From Blastocladiella emersonii ATCC 22665 (lineage: Eukaryota; Blastocladiomycota; Blastocladiomycetes; Blastocladiales; Blastocladiaceae), in NCBI GenBank assembly GCA_025594325.1, contig JANHCV010000004.1, positions 806,001-870,000 on the forward strand: a stretch of 64,000 nt of DNA, written 5' to 3'. Of this stretch, positions 10,715-22,320 are shown one piece after another. The first letter of the stretch is position 1, and every line of letters starts with the position of its first letter. The notes beneath the pieces were generated by a model. It saw only the letters and a list, made by a program, of their open reading frames with translations. It did no database searches and was not told where the DNA came from. The translations under genes were made by a program, and so were the position numbers.

Positions 10715-12240
10715 ATATACAACAGAGTTGGGTGTAGCAGTCTTTCGCGCGTCTGGACTATGAGTGCCACGCTGTCCGCTGTCCGCGGAAGGCTCCGAGT
10801 CAAGGGCGGCTCGTCGGTGCCTCGATGGAACCACAAGGTGTGGAAAAGTGTTTCTTGCTCATCGGTGAGTTTAGGGTCCGCAGAAGGCGGGAAAAACTTG
10901 CTCATCCCACCGCTCCACCGTGACCCGTCAAAGTTCCGTCACGATTTACTCGTAAACGGCAGATCCGGCAGAAGGTCTGCTCCAAACACCAATGCAGGTT
11001 GTCCCGATCAAGCACGAGTGAACAACGAGGAAAACAAACACGAATAGCGGGTCGAGAGAATGAGAGTCATGTCATGACACGGGTGGTCACCGTGGACGCA
11101 TCGCGAAATCACGTTTTTGTCTCCACTCCGGTGCGAGACGCGTTCCACCCGCCGGCTTCGCGCTCGCAAATCATCTCCCACACCGCTCGGGTATTAAACG
11201 CGCCCGTCCGAGTGACCCGTTGCTGGGCGGGTTGTATCCCGTGACCCGAGTCAACACTCGGTGCAACGGAACGCGAGCGCGGCGCGCGGAGCGCGGCCCT
11301 CAAAAGGCGGACCGGTTCCTGGCCATCCCCCGCTCTTGGAAAAGTGCAAACTGTCGTCTGTCGTTGCATTCCCGCGTGACCTAGCTCGATCACTGAACCA
11401 CCTTGTGTAAAAAGGGCGCGTCATACGTTACCTAAACGGAGGCGCGCTCGCCGGAAACGGGCCAAGGCCGGGCAAGGATGGTCACGCACCCCCAAAAAAG
11501 GAGATATCCATTTAAAAAAAAAAAAAGAGGCCGACTGCTGCCACGGACTACACATTCAAAAGAGGCTTAAAAAACGCAGATCGCAAACTAAATCAAAAGC
11601 CCAAAAAAAAGACGATCAGTGCTGTTAAGACAACAAAGGACAGATGGACATCGGAAGTTCGCCCGCCGTGATGGAGGTACAGCGTTAAACTTTGGGCCCG
11701 TCGGGAAAAACACCCTCGGGTTATGTGGGAATAACCGCCGATAGACTCGATCGGATGTGTTGCTAGTTTATTTCGCGAGTGTTTCTCGTCTGGACTTGGT
11801 CGACTCGGCCCTGCTTCTCGCGTGAGCGAACCTTCGCGTTCGAGACGCCACTCACGTGCGTTTGAACGACGCGTTCGAGAACCCGTGCCTCCCCACGACC
11901 GTACCTCACTCCCTGTTTTTGAGCGTTGCTTCACCTCTCCGCTTGACACTGAGCATCGACTTGAACCCAGGAGCAAACGCAGCGCCGGTTGAACTTGACA
12001 AGCTGAATACATCGAGGAACCTCTAGCGTCTCTTACGATCGCGATGCAGGTGGAACTGAAGCAACGTCGCCTGCACCGAGTGCGAGATGAGTTATCTCGA
12101 ACCGACGTAGTGTGCGAGCTCGATAGCGCTCGCAGACGAAGCATTCGAGCGACAAGTCGCCGAGCAGCAGGTGCGGGCAAGCGGCAGCGTCCGTCGTGGT
12201 TATACCGACGACGAGAGTGCGACGGGCCGACTTGACCCTG
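10715..12240. other. gene-poor intergenic stretch
   Basis: No supported gene. Contains A/T-rich tracts near 11505-11530 (a run of about 14 A) and 11580-11620. Short ORFs on both strands have no recognisable content. Confidence 0.5.
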
Positions 12241-12249
12241 TGGGTCTAT

Positions 12250-13550
12250 CGCAGCTGCTTGAGCTCGCTCAGCACGTCGTCACACGACGCCGCCGCCCGC
12301 TCAACGTCGTCCGTGTTGGATTAATAAGGATCGGTGACCCGAAGGTGGTCAGCGACGATTCGGCGCTCCTCCTTACACATGAATCACACGTCGTCGGATC
12401 GGAGCAGCTCGGCGACCTCAAGCGGGGCGCGGCGCTGCTCGAGTGCGGCCGCGCGCGTCACATCGACCGGCGAGGGTTGCGCGAGTTGGCGCTGCGGATC
12501 AGCACCGCCGACGAGCTCGAACTTGGGCGACTGGCGCAGGTGCTCGGGGCGGCGATGAAGGGGAACGACGTGCTGCAGGCTGCGCGCGCCGAGGTCGCAG
12601 CTGTGGAACCAGACGGCGAACGAGTCGGAGCCGCGGAACCACCAACTCCAATCGAGTTCCATATGTGCGGGAGCGACCGCTGCGAGGGCAGCGCGGGCGC
12701 ACTTGAGGAACTGGTGGACGAGGTTCGCTGTCGCGTCGGCCACGGCGACGCGGAAAAGCGCACCTTTTTGTAGAGCGCCAAAACCTCGAGCGCGCGGTGC
12801 GAGAGCGCGTAGAGAAGCGGCAGTAGGATGTCCCGGAACGAAATCGACTTGCCGCTGATGAGGCACAGGGTCGGCAGAGTAGTCGTCGTGGCACGCGAGC
12901 TCGCGGAAGGCATGCAGGGTACGGCAATCTGCAGCGACGGCGAGGAGCAAACCAGCTGGATTGCCGTCGAGCTGGCGCAGAAACTTGGCGAGAAACTTGG
13001 CGGTCCGCTGCCTGCTGAGGTCAGCGTGACCGAACGGCCGCAGGTCGGCGTCGACAGCGAGCCGACTCGAATGCGCGAGAGACGGCATGAAGTACAGCCG
13101 GCCGGGTTCTCGGCCGTGACAGGAGCCCAGAGCACATCGCGGACGTCGTCGGCAATGTCGCGAGTGGGCTCGGGCCCACTGCGCGGGGAGGCGGAGGCCA
13201 AGCGATGCGATCCATGAACGAGGCCGAGATTGGTGAAGGCAAAAAAGAAGCTGGTCGAGCCCTGAGCGGCCGAAAGTCTGATGAGGGGAGCGACGCCGTG
13301 CAAAAGCTGCTCACGAAGCTCGAGGAGGATCGAGGCGACTCACACGCGGCGAGTGCGAACCGACGACTCGGCAGATGGTGCCGGACAGTCGGCAGCGCGT
13401 TGCATAAGGTTACATGTCGAGATGGTAACGTTCCATGGTGCCCAGGGAGCGAGGCAGCGGTGCTCAGCCGGCTTCTCGCCTCGAGCAGCGCTCGCAACGC
13501 GTTCTTTCTCTCGCCTGCTCTCTCGCTTCCATACGCGATGAACATGTCAT
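12250..13550 (-). pseudogene. possible degenerate gene on minus strand
   Basis: Minus-strand frames contain coding-like stretches that change frame: one near 13300-13100 (DIADDVRDVLWAPVTAENPA), a second from about 13088 to 12384, and a natural-looking C-terminal segment ending ERAAASCDDVLSELKQLR and a stop at about 12250. I could not link them with introns. Because all frames in this GC-rich DNA stay open by chance, the evidence is weak; a plus-strand ORF at 12171-12773 overlaps it. Confidence 0.25.
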
Positions 13551-13670
13551 AAATGAGGATAGGATATGATTGAGGGTGACATGGCAAAGTATTTACAAGA
13601 CGCTCTCAGAGCAACCGCGACCTCGGGAAAACCCTTGAAGTCCGGGTGGCGACGCGAGGCGACGGGACAA

Positions 13671-14177
13671 TTACGCGAGGCCGTGGTGGATGGGCAGGAT
13701 GGCCGTGGCGTCGCTGCCAAAGTCGATGCCGTTGTGATGGTCGAACACGGGCAGGATGTGGAAGTCGCCGCCGTCCGCGGGCGACGGGTCCCAGGTGGAC
13801 GGGTCGCCGCTGAACAGGCCGCCGTGGTCGACCGAGCTGTGGTTGCCCCACTGGTCCTGCTGCTGCCACTGGTTCTGGGCCTGGAAGGCGTCGCCGCCGT
13901 GGTTCTGCTGCCACTGCGACTGGGCCTGTGACTGCGCGCCGTGGTCGCCAAACTGGGTCTGCGACTGGGACTGGGACTGCTGCTGTGCGGGATCGACCGA
14001 GTTGTGGCCCTGGAACTGCGACTGCGACTGCGACTGGGACTGGTTGCCGTCGTTGCCGAACTGGGTCTGCGACTGCGACTGCGACTGCTGCTGAGCGCCG
14101 TTGCCGCCCCACTGGCCCTTGAACTGCGAATGGGACTGCGACTGGACGGCAGGGACGAAGATCGGGCCGAAGGTCAT
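13671..14177 (-). CDS. Gln/Ser-repeat low-complexity protein, 168 aa
   Basis: A single-exon frame rich in Gln, Ser, Asn and Gly. The core is an imperfect repeat built on QSQSQSQTQFG / QSQSQSQFQG units, recurring at about 30-residue spacing (around residues 28-100), followed by a Gln/Trp-rich segment (QWQQNHGGD, QWQQQDQWGN) and a non-repetitive His/Asp-rich C-terminus (HILPVFDHHNGIDFGSDATAI). The repeat-poor ends and defined start suggest a real gene. No signal peptide. The composition resembles prion-like, phase-separating or hydrophilin-type proteins; this is inference and no family is assigned. Confidence 0.65.
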   Translation of the reverse strand: MTFGPIFVPAVQSQSHSQFKGQWGGNGAQQQSQSQSQTQFGNDGNQSQSQSQSQFQGHNSVDPAQQQSQSQSQTQFGDHGAQSQAQSQWQQNHGGDAFQAQNQWQQQDQWGNHSSVDHGGLFSGDPSTWDPSPADGGDFHILPVFDHHNGIDFGSDATAILPIHHGLA

Positions 14178-14829
14178 CTTGGAGAGGTGTTGGTAGTGTG
14201 GGTGTGGTGTCGTTGAACGAGGAGCTGATGATCAACCCGGTTTGAGGAGGCGGGGGAGCAGCCCGTACCTATAGCACTCGGCATTGCGTGCGACCTTATT
14301 TTTGAGCCTTCATGGGCGAAGCGCTCGATGCCAGAGTAGGGGCATGGCGGTGAAGTGACACGGCGCGCGGTTCACGGACGCGGAAGCGGCGCCGCAGCGC
14401 GCCGTAGTTCCAGCAGAAGGCTGCGGCTGCGGTCAGCGGCGGCTGCGGATTCGACCGGAACCCGGTGCACCGTGCGCTGCCGAAGGCAACCTAAGAAGCG
14501 AGACGCAAGCGGGAGGGAAGCCGTGGAAGCGGGAAGCGGTGACGCGCGATCGAGTGGCGGTGGCTTAGCCCCGGGTGGCTCAGCCGCTGTGAGCAACGCG
14601 GTGCGTTTCACATGGCCGCCGGCTCGACGGACAGAGCAGTGTCCGGGAATTACATGGTTGGAGGTCATGTTAGTCGTACCCGAACCTCGGGAAGCATCAC
14701 CAATTAAATGTCGAGAGGCCATCGAGAATGAGTGAGCACAAGAATCGATCAAATTACACACGAAACAGGCAAACAGCAGATTTTGGTTTAAATGAGAGGT
14801 ATCACGAACTGAAACGCAAAAGAGAAGAC
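14178..14829. other. intergenic region
   Basis: About 650 bp between two minus-strand genes. Contains the promoter region of the Gln/Ser-repeat gene; overlapping short ORFs on both strands show no family content. Confidence 0.45.
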
Positions 14830-15768
14830 TCAAGAAACAACGGCAGCGGACCGCAGGACCACGACGGGCGATGGGGTGGTTGGGAGTACCTTGACGCCGC
14901 GCTGCTTGGTCGAACGCGGCTTGGGCTCGGACAAAACGGCGGGCGCCTTGACGGTACTGGATGCACCGCCCAGGAGCCTGCCGATCCGGGCCGTGAAGGA
15001 CGACCAGCGGGAGGTCGACTCGTGGTCGTCGACCAGCGTCTGATCGGACCCGAGCTCGGCCGAGAGGACGGCCAGGTTCGAGTCGACGACGTTGACGACG
15101 TTCACCTCAACGGCCTCTGTCGCCGCCGCCACTACCTTCAACTCGGGGTCGACCGCAACCAGCGGCGCACTGCCACGGTGGCCAGCACGGCGGCGGACCC
15201 AGCGCAGCACCTTGCCAGCGGCGCTACGCTTCTTCTCGGCGGTAGGGGCAGCGGCGGCGGGGGCGGGACACGAGGCGATCTCCTTGATGGGCGCCGCAAT
15301 CGACGCGAGGGTGTCGACGGCAGCCGGAATCTGGTCGGTCGGGGCGGCGGGAGCGACAGCAGCCACAGCGGCGGCCGTGGGCTCGAAGGAAGCGCGCAGG
15401 GTTGCCACATTTGCCCCGGCGAGCGACTCGAGCACGACCGCCGCCGCCGCCGTCGCGGAATACGCCGTAGCCGACTTGGACTTGGCGATGTGGACCTGGT
15501 CCGAGGACAGCGAGCACGCCGAACGCGGGCTGGTGCCGGCGGGCGAGCCGGGAGCAGTCGCGAGCTGCTCGAAGCGGTCCTTGAGGGTGCCGACCTTCGG
15601 GGTCGGCGTCGAGTCGACGACGCACTCGTTGTCCTTGTTCTCGGGCACGTTGCAGCCACTGGTACCGTTCGCGGGAGCGACCACGACACGGAGCGGGCGC
15701 TTGACCGAGGACACGGACGACTTGGGCGACGACGAGGCGGGGGCAGCAAGAACAATCGAGGCAGACAT
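14830..15768 (-). CDS. hypothetical Ala/Val/Ser-rich protein, 312 aa
   Basis: Single-exon frame opening with MSASIVLAAPASSSPKSSVS. Two compact segments stand out: KVGTLKDRFEQLATAPGSP near residue 58 and a basic patch KKRSAAGKVLRWVRRRAGHR near residue 180; most of the rest is Ala/Pro/Ser/Thr-rich. A segment near 255 (TSRWSSFTARIGRLLGGAS) could form an amphipathic helix. No signal peptide or transmembrane segment is convincing, and no family is recognised. The opposite strand also has a long ORF; I prefer the minus strand because of its clean start and less biased C-terminus. Confidence 0.5.
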   Translation of the reverse strand: MSASIVLAAPASSSPKSSVSSVKRPLRVVVAPANGTSGCNVPENKDNECVVDSTPTPKVGTLKDRFEQLATAPGSPAGTSPRSACSLSSDQVHIAKSKSATAYSATAAAAVVLESLAGANVATLRASFEPTAAAVAAVAPAAPTDQIPAAVDTLASIAAPIKEIASCPAPAAAAPTAEKKRSAAGKVLRWVRRRAGHRGSAPLVAVDPELKVVAAATEAVEVNVVNVVDSNLAVLSAELGSDQTLVDDHESTSRWSSFTARIGRLLGGASSTVKAPAVLSEPKPRSTKQRGVKVLPTTPSPVVVLRSAAVVS

Positions 15769-15999
15769 GGTGGTCGTATGTAGAACAGAGTCTGTGTCGA
15801 GAGAGAATCCTGTTGAAGGTTAGAAAGCAGAGCTGGAGGAGAGCGGGGGCTCGTCTGAGTTTTATAGCGTAGCTGCTCAGTGAGCTCTCAGCTGCTTCGA
15901 CCCTCGCCGTTCCAGTCAGTCGCCTTTATGAACAGCAAGATGAGCAAGGCTGTGAGTGGTCCGAGGGGAGTCAGCCCGCGGTGGCGCAGCGGCTGGCCG

Positions 16000-16560
16000 A
16001 GCTGAGCCACATCGCGTCGCGTTTCAAAGCCGTTCGCACCGCGCGCACCACGCTCGACATGGGAAAGGGCGGGTTAGAAAGGCACGGAATGCATTTGGTC
16101 AATCTAGCGCGGTTGGCGCGCGCACGAACTACACTCAAACACGCGGGGCGGCGCCTGGACGCGACCCGAGACGAGCGGCGACAGCCCCTCGCGCGCTGCC
16201 TCGCGCGGCCGACGACAAACGACTCGACCTTCTCTATGAGGTCGGCCGTTTTGGCGGCGGCGTTCTTGCTGAGGCCGACGCTGCCGCCGATGAAAACCCG
16301 TGTTGCCCGTGAAGGTCTCCTGCGTCGTACCAAGCGTGACGAACTTTGCGCGCAGGCCGTAGAACAGCGCCGTAGAGAGACCGCACCGCCGAGCGCGATC
16401 CAAAAACTAAGGAACAAGATTGCGACGGCGACTATCGTTGCATCGCGCAGCTTGTCAACGGGCGCTTCTCAAGCCCGTACAGCAACTCCTTGACGCGCAG
16501 GTAGTCGCCGTGCAGCCCGTCCACGACCGCCTTGGTCTCGTACACCTAGATGCCGTTGTG
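16000..16560 (-). pseudogene. frameshifted relic of a membrane-associated protein
   Basis: Read on the minus strand from about 16560: YETKAVVDGLHGDYLRVKEL...YGLEKR, then a frame change, then a hydrophobic stretch (DATIVAVAILFLSFWIALGG), then in another frame ALFYGLRAKFVTLGTTQETF, and back to FIGGSVGLSKNAAAKTADLI. At least two frame changes with no fitting introns suggest a decayed gene. The hydrophobic stretch could be a transmembrane helix. Family not recognised. Confidence 0.4.
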
Positions 16561-18430
16561 CCCGATCGCTGAGCGCGGGAACGCCCACCCGACCAACCTG
16601 CTGAGCGCTGCATGCACGCTCAGGCGCTGTACGGCGAATACCGGATCCCGCCCTTTAGCAGCGCCGAAGGTGGGAAGAGCACCCGGAAGTCAGAATGCAG
16701 CAAGTTGCGGTTGGTTTCCATTCGATGCGTTCGCGGCAGGGCGGTGTGAGGGGCGAGACGACGACAGCTGGCTCGGCGCGGCGTTCATGGGCGGCCTCGG
16801 GCACATCGACGCCTCACCGCGAGAGCAGCTGCCAGGGCAACAGCGGAGCGACGCCTGGACATGCTTGACGAGCGTGTTGCAAGGGAGAAGCGCGACGATC
16901 GCGTGAGCCAACGCGGTCCGTGTTCGCGGCGTTCACATGCGGCGCGCGCAAGGGGCAACGGCGTGCGCGTTGCATCGGAACGCGTCCTTGGGGGAAGCAG
17001 TTGCAGCGCTTTTCATTCCACGCTCTTCTTCTCGAACTCATGGAGCAACATGTAAGACTGCCGCTGTCGGAGCTCCTGGCGAAGCGGTCCCGAGTGGCCC
17101 GCGACAGGCCGAGGCGGATGGGGAGCCGCGACTTTGATCGGGTCGTGGTACCCAGTCGGTTGTGGGCACCACAAAGCAGATGATTTGGGTATGTGAGCAG
17201 AGTTCCAATGCGAGTGTAGAGCGGTGGCGATCGGGCTCAGGGCGGCGATTTGAGAGCAGGCCTATGGCGGCCTGTTGGGGCCGGATCTCCTCGCATGACT
17301 GGCTCGGCGTATCATGGACGACGTCTAGCGGGGCCTAAGGTGGATGGATTCTTAGAGAGCTCGCTGACCGCCGAAAGCGGCAAACAGCTTCCCGAGCGTG
17401 CCAAGGCGGCAGGCGGTCGGGGCGGCCTCAGGGGCGTCGTTGCGAGAAGTCTCTCAGATCTATGCGGTCCATGATACCCAAAGACGCCTGTGAACGCGCC
17501 GGCAAGGAGAAGGCTCGAGGGAGAGAAGGCCGCCGTCGTGAGCGTGCGTGGGAGCCCAAGCCGCCACGCCAAACTTGCGGTGATGCAATGTGGCGCAACG
17601 CGTCCACCGCGCGCGTCGAGCGACCATCTCCGGTTCGAAATGGCGTGAGTGCCTTGAGTACCGGCGTGCACGACTTGCTGAAAGCCCTTGCATTCATGGA
17701 AAAACTGTGCTGGGCCAAAGTCGTTGCGTCACAGCGTCACATGAAAGTCACGTCTTGTCTCGCGGCTGCGGGAGACGCGACGCCTTGACGCGCGGACGCA
17801 CACCGGTCGCGCCTGTCTCCAGAAACGCGTCGCGCCTACGCGTTACGAGCAACGCTCCTTCTTCGAACCGGTTGACTCCTTGGTGCGATCGACTCCCCGC
17901 CTTCCGCCTCGAGCTTCTACAACACCACGCAAACTCGCTCGACGTGCACGCAACTCGTACCCGGGCGCACGCGTGCCAACAAGCGCAGGCAGTCCGTCGA
18001 GGCGTCGTGACCAGGCGCGCCCCGGCGCCCCGGCGTCCCGGCGTCCCGGCGTTCCGCGTTGCGGGACTACTCGTCGCACGACGAGTGACATGGCGTCGCT
18101 ACGCCCTTCAGGGCCACGCCCCAGCAGGGGCTCAAGCTCGGTACGCGGACGGCCACGGCCGCCGCTCGGAACCGGAACTGACTTGCGCGTCCGCGTGTGT
18201 ATGCCGACTGGTCATCGCCCAACGTCTGCATTTCGAGCGACGCGCTTCACTTTTGCTCGGCGGCTGCGCGTCTGGTACGACAAGCACACACGCCGAGATG
18301 TCTAGTGACGTTACGCGCGTCCATCCAGACGGCGACGGTATCGAGGAGTTCTCCCACGTGGCCGGTCAGCCGGGCCCGCGACTACGGGCAGCTGTACCCG
18401 ACGACCTCGCGTCGGTCTCGACACCGGCCT
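16561..18430. other. gene-poor stretch
   Basis: No supported gene. Many overlapping ORFs on both strands are consistent with GC-rich non-coding or decayed DNA. Confidence 0.4.
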
Positions 18431-19030
18431 CGCTACACACGTAAGGGTGGTACGCATCTTTGCCGACATCACTTCACCCGCACACGCATCGCGTCGCGTC
18501 GCGTCGCGCTGTCCGAGTGATCTGTACGTCAAGAAGCGGGTCAAACTCGACATCGATCGCGTGATAGCAGCAAGCGGCTCCGTCCCGGTACGCGTCCATC
18601 CATGGCCCGTTGCACGGCACAAACTGACATGAACGTTGCTGTCCGTGTAGGGGCAATCTCGCTGTGAAGGACGGTGGGCGACTATGGATGCGTCATGGCC
18701 GACGCTCTCACTCACGACCGGCCATGCCACTGGGTCTCAAATGGTCGGCGACCGCCAGCGATCAGCAGCTCAACAACAGCAGCAGGACTGGGACCGACGG
18801 CACCACGCGCGCGCGGTGGTCTTCCCCGTCAGTCGACGAATGCCAAGCTCTGGCCAGCCACGAGACGATGCGTCGCGACGCGAACGGCCAGCTCAAGTCG
18901 GCGGCGAGCGTCATGCGGCGGGGTCGCAGGTCAACGTCAACCTGGGACGTGTCGCGCTGGATCTCTCACTCGTGCGAACATGGCCAATCACTCACACACA
19001 CTGCTCGCTCGCCCTGCGCTCTGCGCTAGA
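18430..19030 (+). pseudogene. relic of a multi-copy gene family (copy X)
   Basis: Contains LYVKKRVKLDIDRVIAASGS at about 18525-18585, followed at once by an intron-like GTACGC...CTGAC...TGTAG interval. The same exon end and donor occur at 21785-21860 (CVKMQVKLDVDRV...SGSVTV). Only a short part of the reading frame survives here. Confidence 0.35.
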
Positions 19031-19116
19031 AGCTCATCGTGTGTGCCTCGGCCGAGTACTCGCGCGACAGTCTGATCGACCGCTCTCTCGCGGCGAACGC
19101 TTCCGCTGCCGCCACC

Positions 19117-20330
19117 ATGTCCGACGGCCATCGCGTGCTTCCGCGTCGTGATCCCGCCTCCCTTCGTCAGCGCGCGCTCCTAGTCGATCCAGATCATCAT
19201 CATTATCATTATCAGCGCCCCGCTGACATTGCCGTGTTCGTGTCCGCTGCCGCCGCGCCACTGGGCGGTGGTACTACCACTCCAAACGTACGCCACCAAT
19301 CTCCTGTCGCCGCGTTGTCACGGGAAACTGACGCGTCGCTCGAGTCTAGAGGGCTGGAATCTCCCGAACGGAGCACGGCCGGGGCTCTGTTGGCGCGCGA
19401 CGATGACAGCTACGACTACTCCAACACCTACAGCATGCACTCAGGCGCGCATCACGGCCGCGAGCTCAAGGGCTACAACGACTTGGTGATCGTCAGCAAC
19501 CTCGGCTTTGTGCAGCAGAGGCGACGGCCACGAACTACACGATCAAGATGGACGGCGGGACGTTTGACTGCGAGCTCATAACGATCCACGAGACGGCGGG
19601 ACGTTCGACTGCGAGCTCATAACGATCCACGAGACGACGACGACGACGACAACGACCTACGATACGGCATCAACGAGTCGACCGACACTCAGCAGCACTC
19701 AAGTAGCAGACCTGGAACGTGTCGTGTCGCCCTCTTCTTTTCCCTCCAGCACACCCGTGCGCGCAAGTCCGTGATCGCTGACATGTGTTCTCTGCGACTG
19801 GTAGTAGATGGAAGCCGCGCGACTTCTCCTCGCTCGAATCATCGAGCCAACTCGTGTTTTGTACGTGCGCGCGTGCCGTGTAACGACAACCTATCGCGTC
19901 GCCTCTTGCTCGATTGATTGCGGCCAGCTGCTTGCCTCGTACACGTACACGTACACGGACGGCTTTGGCTGCATCTCCACCACCGCTCCGGGTCATCGGC
20001 GCTCTGACCAAGACGAGGTCAAGCTCAAGGAGAACCGCAGTCGCGGGCGGATCACGCAGCAACTCGATGATATCGGTACGCGTGACCGAGATCATCCGCA
20101 CGACGGCTCATACTGACCGAGCCGCGCGACTGCATCCGCCGTGTAGCCGACTCGACCGTCTTCGAGTCCTTCTTCCTCCGCGCGCCCGTACTCGCCTCCA
20201 TCTTCGACGCTGCCGCCACCGCGACCAGCGGTGCTTCACGACGACAACGACTTGTTTTCGTGACGGTACGCTTCATCTCCTCTGCGCGTAGTGGTTGCGA
20301 ATGCGGCGGGACGCGCGCGCGAACTTGGTT
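19117..20330 (+). pseudogene. relic of the same multi-copy family (copy Y), possibly BTB-like
   Basis: Opens with MSDGHRVLPRRDPASLRQRA and reads to YDYSNTYSMHSG...GYNDLVIVSNLGF near 19510. A one-nucleotide shift is then needed to continue as ATATNYTIKMDGGTFDCELI. A 41-bp tandem duplication next shifts the frame again. Further on, an intron-like GTACGC...CTGAC...GTGTAG interval (about 20077-20139) precedes ADSTVFESFFLRAPVLASIF, which resembles the middle of a BTB/POZ domain. The family assignment is tentative; the gene as it stands is broken. Confidence 0.35.
19551..19632. repeat. 41-bp tandem duplication
   Basis: Two 41-bp units (19551-19591 and 19592-19632) differing at one position. The unit length is not a multiple of three, so it disrupts the reading frame of copy Y. 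It is followed by a short (GAC)n run. Confidence 0.85.
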
Positions 20331-20979
20331 CCTCCGAGCAGGCGCTGCACGCTCAACAAGAGCTACCGATCGATTGTATCGCCACCGTCGCTCTTCCTCT
20401 TCATCAAGCGTGTCTGGATCATCTTCCTCGTGGTCGCTCATGTGCTGCTTCGGCACCTCGACGCCTCGCCACGCTTTCGCTATCGTCCAGCCCAGCAGCA
20501 CGCGTCCATGGCCGCCTCGCGCCGCCGTGGCCATGGCCGCGGAGGGCACCGACTATGGCTCCTAACCCGAGACATGGTCGAGCTCGGAGCGCGCGAAACG
20601 AACCAACGACTCTCATCCTCGAGCTATTCGCCCGCACGTTCGAGTCCAAGTCGTCGTCGTGGTTGTGTCGGCGGCGGCGGCGCAGGTCGCCGTCCAGCAT
20701 GGAACGTGTTTTCCTGGTTGGTCGCCGCAAGCTCCCCTCCATCAGCTGATGATCATTCACACCTCGCTCGCTCGCTGCGCTGCACTAGTAGAGCTGATGC
20801 CCGGATCATCGCGCCTCGAGTCGAAACGGTGGTTGGCCGTCCAAGGACGACCATCCGTTTCTCGAGCATCGCATCGCATAGACGCCGTGATCAACAAGAC
20901 GGCGACGCGCGCGCCAAGCCGTTCTACTTCCACGTCGGCCTGCTTCCGCTACTCACCAGCAAACTTGCCGCGCAACACG

Positions 20980-22320
20980 GCGACCAAGGCTCAGGTGGCA
21001 GGCGACACGGTGGGTGGGTACGCGACAAGCCGCTCTCTCGCTCTCTCGATTAATTGCCACAGATGCTGACGGTTCGCCCGAGGCTAGTGAGATTCGGCGA
21101 CAGGAGGCCGCGGCACGCGATGACCAACCCGACGCGCGCTTCTTCCAAGGCCGCGAGCGACGTCGGCAGCTACGTCAACTTCTTCCGCTCCGAGCTGGGC
21201 TCGACGGCGCGCTGTGGTTCTGCGGGTCAAGGTCAAGGGGTCTCGCTCTCCTCCTGGGCGACCTCGACTTTGCCGTGGCCAAGTACTCGATTGCGGCGGT
21301 GGTGCGGAATGCGCGCTTCCACGGCGCGCCGCGCACGACGATCAACCTCCTGCTCCTGTTCTTCGAGTTTCACGAGCTCGCAGCATCAGCAGCGGTAGCT
21401 TGTCACGCGCGTGTCGAGTACCCAGTGTGCAGGCGACCGGGATCCACGCGGTACGCTGATGGCCATTGACCGCCGCCCGCTCGCCCACGAGATGACTGAC
21501 TTCGAATCTGCAACCATACGTAGTCCCGAGTCGGCAGCAACAGTAACTGCGGCGTCGACGGAACGCTCGACTTGACTATACGCGACTCGTCTCGCTCCTC
21601 GCGTCCTCGGTCATGGTCAAGGCGCTTTTGCTACATATCTGGTACGAAAAGGGCACGCTCCGCGACGTCTGCTGACGCGGCGCACGTCGTTCCAGGCAGG
21701 CATCCACGCTCCTCTTCCTCAACGTCCGGCTGGTACGTGCTCCGACTCGCGGCGCTATCATCGAACCGTGCCGCCGTCCGGGATCGATGCGTCAAGATGC
21801 AGGTCAAGCTCGACGTGGATCGCGTAGATCCAAATTGCAGCGACAGCGGCTCGGTGACGGTACGCTCGTTTTCACGACACCAATCGCTCGGCTTGTCACT
21901 GACCTGGGTCGGCGGCTTCCGTGTAGCAGCGAGCGACTTCAAGCTCGCGCTCGGCTGTACTGGCCGCGACGCCGGCGGGCTGTTCTGCGACCATTAACTC
22001 CTCCTCGTGTTTCTCGCCCAGCTCTCGCAGCAAGGCCGCTTCCGCTCGACGTTTGCCTCAAGCAGAGCGACGGTACGAGTTTTCATGGTCTCTCTCGTTG
22101 TGGTCGCCATGCACTCATCGCTCACTCACGACGATCGCGTAGAAGATTACGCGTGGCTTCCCACGAGCGTGCGTAAGTTCGAGGGATTGAGTCGCTCGAC
22201 TACTTCTGCAACACGATTTAGTCGTCCGCTTGCTCGTGGCCAGCTGCTTGCCTTGTCCACGACCTTGGCCTCGGCCGCATTCCCGCAACTGAGCCATCTC
22301 TCTCTCTAAGCTACGCACAG
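20980..22320 (+). pseudogene. relic of the same multi-copy family (copy Z)
   Basis: Includes ASDVGSYVNFFRSELGS near 21160, GDLDFAVAKYSIAAVVRNAR near 21260, then CVKMQVKLDVDRV near 21790 followed by an intron-like GTACGCT...CTGACC...GTGTAG interval and ASDFKLALGCTGRD. A further intron-like GTACGAG...GCGTAG interval sits near 22071-22140, and a GCCAGCTGCTTGCC block near 22240 also occurs in copy Y near 19925. Frames do not connect throughout, so I treat it as decayed. Confidence 0.35.

Noticed and set aside
17625-17660. GGTTCGAAA as a possible tRNA T-loop
   Set aside because: No matching acceptor stem, anticodon arm or CC continuation could be found around it.
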